Below, piece after piece: positions 37,291 to 43,148 of a stretch of DNA of 43,148 nt. The notes beneath the pieces are model-generated. The model did not search any database and had not been told where the DNA came from. It was given only the letters and a program-made list of their open reading frames with translations. Numbering within the stretch: position 1 is the stretch's first letter; the number at the start of each line of letters is the position of its first letter. The position numbers and the translations under genes are program-made. Location: the IMG/VR virus record IMGVR_UViG_3300034198_021447, positions 1-43,148 of that record, one strand, 5' to 3'. Origin of the DNA: a virus.

Positions 37291-40200
37291 TTATGGGTAA
37301 ATAGTAAATGTATCACTACCTACTTTACCAGTAGTAGTATCTGTTACTGTTAAAGTAACATACGGGATATGGACTGGACTACCAGGGTACCAAAAAGCAG
37401 TCTTTTTATCATCTGGGATTATCTTAGCACCATAATTTGAAGTCCATTTATAAGAATAATTACCACTACCATTAAAAACATTTGCAGTTAAATTATAATG
37501 TCCACCTAAATTTGTATTTGTTATATAAACAAATAGTGAATTACTCGAATTTCTTTTAATAACTAATAAATCTTTTTCAGAATAATTACCAATACTATCC
37601 GTCACATAAAATGTAAAATAATAATTACCATTTGATATTAGTCCATTAAATGTAGGTACTAGTGAGTTAGTGCCAACAATAATTGGATTACTTGGAGGGA
37701 AATAAATATCTGTAATCGTCCAAATTATTGAATAAGGAGGAACACCACCTGTTATTAAAGCAGATGTATTTGTATACGAATTATTAGTAATACTTGCCGT
37801 ATTACCTGCATAAATATAAAAAATAGGATTATATATGTAGCTACTTATATTTGAATAACCCCCTGTATTACCATTTAAAAATGTCAAATTAGATTTAACA
37901 TACCAACTTTGTGTTGATGATATACTTAAACTATATGTTGTATTTATAGTACTAAATGATGCCGAACTATTTAAATTATTACTACTTGTTCCATAGTAAA
38001 AAGTTATGTAATTAAAATTAGTTGAATTATAATTTAAATTAACTAATATATTAGAACCTGTCCCTATAATATTATTAATAACAGGAATATTATCAATAAT
38101 ATTAAGTCCTATATTATATGATGTTGCTGCTTCATATCTTGAATCTCCTAATTGATTAGCAGTTATATTTGTAATACCAGCTCCAATTATAGTTAATGTA
38201 TTATTATTTATAGTTGCTATTGATGTGCTACCTGATGTATAAGTTATAGGTAAATTTGGTATAAATAAATTGGTATTTAAATCTATACTTGAATTTGTCA
38301 ATGATATAGGGGTATTATCATAAATATATTTATTTAAATTATTACTACCAGTTATACCTTGCATTCCTTTATATATTGTTAAACTTTGAGTTATTGAATA
38401 TGCTGGATAATAACTAGTGTCACCATCTTGAGTAGCAGTTATAATAACAGTTCCTGCTGAATAAATATTTAATCGAGAAAGATTTGTGACATCTATATTT
38501 GCTATAGATATACTAGAACTAGTAAATGATACAGTTAAATTAGGAATTGCGCTGGATGAAGCAGAAAGTCCTAGTGTTAAAGGCATAACATTATTAGTTA
38601 CATAAGTAATTGGATTTAATGAATCAAATGTTAAATATTGATTTTTTTTCTTAGTATCATTTGTTAACTCTACTTTAATATTACTAGATCCTGTTGCATT
38701 CACAGTAAATACATAATTTCCTAAATTTTTATTAGATACATTTGTTGGTCCATTATTTCCTGTAACACTCATAATATAAAAAGCATCACAATTGTCTAAA
38801 AATAATTTTACAGTATAAATACCAGTAGGTAAACTTATTGTTCCTGAATTACCATAACTTATTGAAGGATTTATTGTGTAAGAAGGTATTCCAGGAATAC
38901 CTTCTATTTTTGTAAAGGCAAAACTACCACTTCTTTCAGGTAATATAGATATATTTAATAAATTACTCCCTGTAGGAGCAGTTGGTAAAACAGGTTGTAC
39001 ATATACATATGGAAAAGATGGTTGAGGTTCCGAAGCTATATATGTAATATTTGATTTTTTTGTAGGTAATCCTAATATAGAACGTATTTCATAATTTTTC
39101 TTACTTGTATAAATTAATCCATAATTATTATCAGAAGTTAACTCACATACTATATAAGGGTCTATATTAGAATCAACTGTTATACTAAAAGGATATAATT
39201 GAGTTCCTAATCTAAACTCACTCAAACTTTGAACAGGTTGCAAATCAACAACTTCCCATTTAGTTATATCTAGCCATATTGGGGAAGGATTAATAATATT
39301 ATTTAATGGGGTTGAATATGAATAATTTAAAGAAGATTGTGTTCCTATAAATTCATAAATTCTACCTTTATATTTAGCTAACTCTGTCACGGTATAGTCA
39401 TAAGTAATACTCCATGTTGCAGTATTTACATATTTTCTTGGATCATTTAAAATATTATCATTCTTATTAGAAATATAATTTAACTCATAATAAGAAATCA
39501 TATCACCTAAATTGTAAGTATTAAACGGATACCATTCAGGAAAAGTCTGATAAGTTTTTACTTTTAAAGTAAAATAATCAGGTATAGTTGAATAAGTATA
39601 AAAATCAAAATGTACATTATATACAGAACTACCAGAATTAATAGGCATTAAATATGCTTCATTGATTTTAAAATCAATTGGTGACATTGTCTGTGCTGTA
39701 TTTAATATAGTTGTTTTATATGATTTATGTTTTATATAAGTAGGATCTAAAAAATCTGCTCTACCAGTTATATCTAAAATTTTATGAGTAACAGGTATAA
39801 CGTTAATATCTAACCATCTTTTTAATCCTTGTAATTTTACAATTACTTCCTCTAAAGAATATTTTAATATATTATTACCTTTTTTATCTGTAATTAAATA
39901 AGTTAAATTAAATTCATTAGTAATATCATAACTTGAATTAGGATATGTATTAATCAAATAATCTGATTCATTCCAACCTATAACACTACTATCAAATATA
40001 TCTGGTATTTCAATTTTCTTTAATTGTCCATATTCATAAGAATTAATATCTACATTTCTATAATATTCATAAAGTTGTAAATCATTATATCCAAAATATC
40101 TTATAGCATTTATAATTGCTTTATAGGAACCTACATAAGGAAATATTTCATTTTTATACATGAACATTTCCTTTCTTTTCTTATTTAAATAAACCCAATC

Positions 40201-43148
40201 ATACCCTTGTTCTTTTATATTATATTCATTGAATATAAACACATCATCTGCATTAATATTATTTCCTAAATTATCTAATATTGTTTTATAACGAATATCT
40301 TCTATTTCAGTTTGTCCATAAATATCAAATCTACCAATAACTTTATCTATAGTTTTTATTTGTAAATATAAATAAGTTACACTTCCTAATCTTGGAAAAT
40401 TATTAATCATAGTAGTTTCATTTGTAAATATAATACCGTCATTATAACTAACTAAAATTTCTTTATCGTATATTTCAAGTATATTTAATGAAAGACCGTT
40501 ATTATTAGAAATATATCTAGAATTTGTATTTGTAGTATCATTTACAAAAATATTAATATCTTGTCCTACTTTAAGACATGTAGAGCCTCCATTATTATCA
40601 AATAAAAAGCTTAAAGTAGAGTTATAATTAATTGAAATTTTACCCGTATTATTCCCATAATTATCTAATATGTTTTGAAAGGTAATTATGTTATTCAAAT
40701 TAGTTTTTAAAGTAAAATTTACATTTTCTTTATAAATTAATTGTAATTTAGATTTAGAATATCCTTCATTTTGAGAATTATAACCTAAAAATACAGGTAA
40801 AGCAACTGGTATATTAGACAAATCTTCTGCATCATGGTATTCTAAAGTATATGAAATTGAACCAAATATTGTTTGTTGAGCTGATGAATCATATATTTTA
40901 GTTATATCTAAATTTGGTGATTTATTTAAATGTATATTTGTTAAAGGCTTAGGACCTTGATAACTTAATTTGCCATTATTACCCAATTGTTCTCCCGAAA
41001 AATCATACATAAAAATATCAGGATTATTATCACTTTCCCAACTCCAAATATATTGAGTACTTGGTTGTCCTATATATCTATCTCTTGGATATCTTAAAAA
41101 TTTTCTAGTCTTACACCATATTCCTTGAATTGGATTATATAAAGGATCTAAAATTCCATATTGATTTGGAAATCCACTTTGATATCCTGTTGTTGTAGAT
41201 GATGTAAAAGATTGTGTTATATAACTACCTGATGTTAGTCCAACAAATGAATCAGTATTAAATGAAATTAATTCATATGGAGAAGTGTTTAGTGGGGGTG
41301 TAGAATAATCACCCCCACTAAATGGACCTATATAACTAAGTACTATATTAGTGCTAGTAACTTGTAATATATTATACTCCATATTATCTAATACTTGATT
41401 ACTACCATTAACACCGACAACCATCCCAGAGGATAAATTAGCTTGATTAAAATCATCATTTTGATTTACTAAACCAACTGCGTTTGATGTAATTATAGAA
41501 CCAGTATTTTCAACATCTATTGGAATTTTATGATAAAAATATTCACCTGGTAAAGAAGATTTACCACAATCTATTTTTATAACTATATTTGTAGTTACAT
41601 GTGTTTTACTAAAATATAAATTATTTGAATATATACCTGTACCATAGTTAACAATTATTCCATAATTATATAAGGTACTAGCAAATGCGTTTACCCATTT
41701 TTGTATAGTAGGAGCGACATATGTAGTACTTGACGTAGATGATTGGGTTCCATAAGTAGTATTATTTATAGTTATATTTAAATGATTATAAATATTATAA
41801 AATTCAACATAGAAATCATCTATTATTTGGTAGTTATTTTTATCTGTAGATACTGATAAAACTAAAGGAGTATTTGGAAATATTGTATTAAAAACTAAAT
41901 TATCTATATAAGATGCTGATCCAAATATAGAATGAGTATATGATAATAAAATACCTAAGTTATATAAGTCATTTGAATAATCTGAACTAAATTTTAATAT
42001 AGTATTTTGAATGGTGTTCGGTGTATCTAATAAACCATTTTTATAAGTTAACTCAGCAGCTGTATGGTATTTTTGAGAATTAATATTAAATGAGAATCCA
42101 TATTTATCTAAATTTTCAAACCTAATGCTTTTATTAGTTAACTTAGATATATTAGTATTTTCTTCATTTATTAATGTTTCCTGAACACTAAAAACAAATT
42201 CATTCTTTGGTATATTATTACTAATTATATTACTTGCTGTTATTGAACCAAAATAAGCTTTAATATCACAATAATTATCAGGAAATTTACTTGTTAAAGT
42301 TAAAGTACTTGATAAATCATCATTAGTTATTATTGAAGGGATAATATAATCTGTTAATAAATAACTTTTATATGTTTCATAAAAAGAGTTTAATGTAATA
42401 TTACTTGCAGAATTTCCACTTGTTGAATAGATAAATTTATTATTTAATAAACGAATACTACCTGTATATATATTACTTTGACTTAATAATTTCTCACTTA
42501 TCTTAATATAAGAAATTTTATTACTCCAATAAGTAGAATTATCTGGATAAATACTTGATGTAGCTGATTGTGTATAAGATGTAATACATTCATAAATTAC
42601 TCCATTATATGAATATTGTACTCCTTTATTATAAAATAATAAATCTCTAATACCAAAATTACTAAATGTAGCAATTGTTAAATTACTTATAGTAAATTCA
42701 TTTGATATATCATGGGATTCTATTTCTATTTTATATCCTGATCTAAAACCAACATTTCCACTATTGTTAAAAACAGGTAATATTGAAGAATTAAGTTGAA
42801 TTATATGATTAGAACAACTTAATCCAGAATTCTTATAAATATAGGGGGATTGTGTTAGTAAATCATATTCTAAAATAAAGTTATTTCCTGATGGAATATC
42901 ATTTGAATTAATAACCCAATTATTATAAACATTATCAATATATATATGATTAGCCGTATAAACTCCATCATTTTTTTTAGTATTAACTACATTAACAATT
43001 CTTTCTCCATGTGTTTTAATACTGTTATATAATTTATTATAAAAATCAGGCTGTGACCAACTACTAATACTTGAGGAATTGCCAATTAAATAATCTTTTA
43101 CTCCAATTGCATTAATACAACCAATAGCAGTTATACTAGATGTTGTTG
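37291..43148 (-). CDS. Giant baseplate/adhesion protein with Ig-like domains (5' end missing)
   Basis: An ATG at 41424 gives 1377 residues, but I checked the frame from there to 43148 and found no stop. The protein is therefore at least 1950 residues and starts beyond the right edge. A middle segment (KNEIFPYVGSYKAIINAIRYFGYNDLQLYEYY, then VIVKLQGLKRWLDINVIP) resembles the helical core of phage baseplate/tail-protein-I or gp7-type wedge proteins. Near its C-terminus are repeated Big/MBG-type Ig-like domains, with motifs such as SIATINNNTLTIIGAG and ITANQLGDSRYEAAT, and a second copy with VIITATQDGDTSYYPA. A PKD-like last domain follows. A large wedge plate carrying exposed binding domains is likely. 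The gene ends at a strong terminator. Confidence 0.72.
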   Translation of the reverse strand, partial: TTSSITAIGCINAIGVKDYLIGNSSSISSWSQPDFYNKLYNSIKTHGERIVNVVNTKKNDGVYTANHIYIDNVYNNWVINSNDIPSGNNFILEYDLLTQSPYIYKNSGLSCSNHIIQLNSSILPVFNNSGNVGFRSGYKIEIESHDISNEFTISNLTIATFSNFGIRDLLFYNKGVQYSYNGVIYECITSYTQSATSSIYPDNSTYWSNKISYIKISEKLLSQSNIYTGSIRLLNNKFIYSTSGNSASNITLNSFYETYKSYLLTDYIIPSIITNDDLSSTLTLTSKFPDNYCDIKAYFGSITASNIISNNIPKNEFVFSVQETLINEENTNISKLTNKSIRFENLDKYGFSFNINSQKYHTAAELTYKNGLLDTPNTIQNTILKFSSDYSNDLYNLGILLSYTHSIFGSASYIDNLVFNTIFPNTPLVLSVSTDKNNYQIIDDFYVEFYNIYNHLNITINNTTYGTQSSTSSTTYVAPTIQKWVNAFASTLYNYGIIVNYGTGIYSNNLYFSKTHVTTNIVIKIDCGKSSLPGEYFYHKIPIDVENTGSIITSNAVGLVNQNDDFNQANLSSGMVVGVNGSNQVLDNMEYNILQVTSTNIVLSYIGPFSGGDYSTPPLNTSPYELISFNTDSFVGLTSGSYITQSFTSSTTTGYQSGFPNQYGILDPLYNPIQGIWCKTRKFLRYPRDRYIGQPSTQYIWSWESDNNPDIFMYDFSGEQLGNNGKLSYQGPKPLTNIHLNKSPNLDITKIYDSSAQQTIFGSISYTLEYHDAEDLSNIPVALPVFLGYNSQNEGYSKSKLQLIYKENVNFTLKTNLNNIITFQNILDNYGNNTGKISINYNSTLSFLFDNNGGSTCLKVGQDINIFVNDTTNTNSRYISNNNGLSLNILEIYDKEILVSYNDGIIFTNETTMINNFPRLGSVTYLYLQIKTIDKVIGRFDIYGQTEIEDIRYKTILDNLGNNINADDVFIFNEYNIKEQGYDWVYLNKKRKEMFMYKNEIFPYVGSYKAIINAIRYFGYNDLQLYEYYRNVDINSYEYGQLKKIEIPDIFDSSVIGWNESDYLINTYPNSSYDITNEFNLTYLITDKKGNNILKYSLEEVIVKLQGLKRWLDINVIPVTHKILDITGRADFLDPTYIKHKSYKTTILNTAQTMSPIDFKINEAYLMPINSGSSVYNVHFDFYTYSTIPDYFTLKVKTYQTFPEWYPFNTYNLGDMISYYELNYISNKNDNILNDPRKYVNTATWSITYDYTVTELAKYKGRIYEFIGTQSSLNYSYSTPLNNIINPSPIWLDITKWEVVDLQPVQSLSEFRLGTQLYPFSITVDSNIDPYIVCELTSDNNYGLIYTSKKNYEIRSILGLPTKKSNITYIASEPQPSFPYVYVQPVLPTAPTGSNLLNISILPERSGSFAFTKIEGIPGIPSYTINPSISYGNSGTISLPTGIYTVKLFLDNCDAFYIMSVTGNNGPTNVSNKNLGNYVFTVNATGSSNIKVELTNDTKKKNQYLTFDSLNPITYVTNNVMPLTLGLSASSSAIPNLTVSFTSSSISIANIDVTNLSRLNIYSAGTVIITATQDGDTSYYPAYSITQSLTIYKGMQGITGSNNLNKYIYDNTPISLTNSSIDLNTNLFIPNLPITYTSGSTSIATINNNTLTIIGAGITNITANQLGDSRYEAATSYNIGLNIIDNIPVINNIIGTGSNILVNLNYNSTNFNYITFYYGTSSNNLNSSASFSTINTTYSLSISSTQSWYVKSNLTFLNGNTGGYSNISSYIYNPIFYIYAGNTASITNNSYTNTSALITGGVPPYSIIWTITDIYFPPSNPIIVGTNSLVPTFNGLISNGNYYFTFYVTDSIGNYSEKDLLVIKRNSSNSLFVYITNTNLGGHYNLTANVFNGSGNYSYKWTSNYGAKIIPDDKKTAFWYPGSPVHIPYVTLTVTDTTTGKVGSDTFTIYP
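41288..41322. repeat. 13-bp perfect inverted repeat within giant gene
   Basis: TTTAGTGGGGGTG and CACCCCCACTAAA are separated by 9 bases. The stem is G/C-rich in an AT-rich coding region. No T-run follows, so it is not a terminator. Confidence 0.7.

Noticed and set aside
41288-41322. Hairpin in the giant gene as a terminator
   Set aside because: No T-run follows on either strand and it lies deep within an open reading frame.

Overview
This window is part of the genome of a large, contractile-tailed (myovirus) bacteriophage of the broad T4-like lineage. The supporting genes are a gp23-type major capsid protein, a gp21-type prohead protease, gp20 portal, gp4 head-completion nuclease, gp18 sheath, gp16 and gp17 terminase subunits, gp15 tail terminator, gp25 baseplate wedge, gp44-type clamp-loader ATPase and a compact gp55-type late sigma factor. 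The DNA is strongly AT-rich and most starts lack a clear Shine-Dalgarno sequence. Together with a ClpS homologue and T/A-rich leaders, this suggests a Bacteroidetes (Flavobacteriia-type) host. The host is inferred; nothing in the window identifies it directly.

Layout. 1-7.4 kb, mostly minus strand, is the head module: partial major capsid protein, a prohead protease fused to a repeat-built scaffold, a divergent degenerate protease paralogue, an endonuclease fragment, a DEDDh exonuclease, the portal, an HD-domain hydrolase and a gp2-like protein. 7.4-10 kb holds the gp4-like nuclease, a small unknown gene and a free-standing homing endonuclease. 10-14.4 kb is a 1445-residue tail sheath. 14.4-17.6 kb is a three-gene minus-strand operon of coiled-coil or low-complexity proteins with capsid-targeting-like N-termini. 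17.8-19.4 kb has three small plus-strand genes, one a divergent HAD protein. 19.4-22.3 kb holds divergent small and large terminase genes. 22.3-24.4 kb holds a J-domain protein, ClpS and a HAD phosphatase. 24.4-28.7 kb holds an anchored protein, two targeting-motif proteins (one isochorismatase-like), gp25, the clamp loader and a zinc metalloprotease. 28.8-31.7 kb holds an internally deleted endonuclease relic, gp15, an unknown structural-type protein and late sigma. 31.7-37.3 kb holds small genes and a modular tape-measure-like protein. From 37.3 kb to the right edge runs one minus-strand giant baseplate or adhesion protein that is open to the window end.

Three threads tie the genes together. 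(1) An 11-base element, TTTAATATATA, recurs immediately upstream of starts on both strands. It falls into two spacing classes, about 4-6 nt and about 17-26 nt, and is a candidate late promoter for the gp55-like sigma encoded here. (2) Nine or so otherwise unrelated proteins begin with a T4 internal-protein-like capsid-targeting motif (Met-Lys-x-x-Lys-x-Phe-x-x-Phe-x-x-Glu). They include an HD hydrolase, an isochorismatase-like hydrolase, a zinc protease and a J-domain protein, so they could be packaged in the prohead and delivered into the host. (3) The same (I/L)-x-E protease consensus occurs in nearly every 14-residue repeat of the protease-fused scaffold, which suggests a scaffold designed for self-digestion. 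No tRNA, rRNA, CRISPR array or insertion sequence was seen. No stretch longer than about 260 bases lacks a gene.
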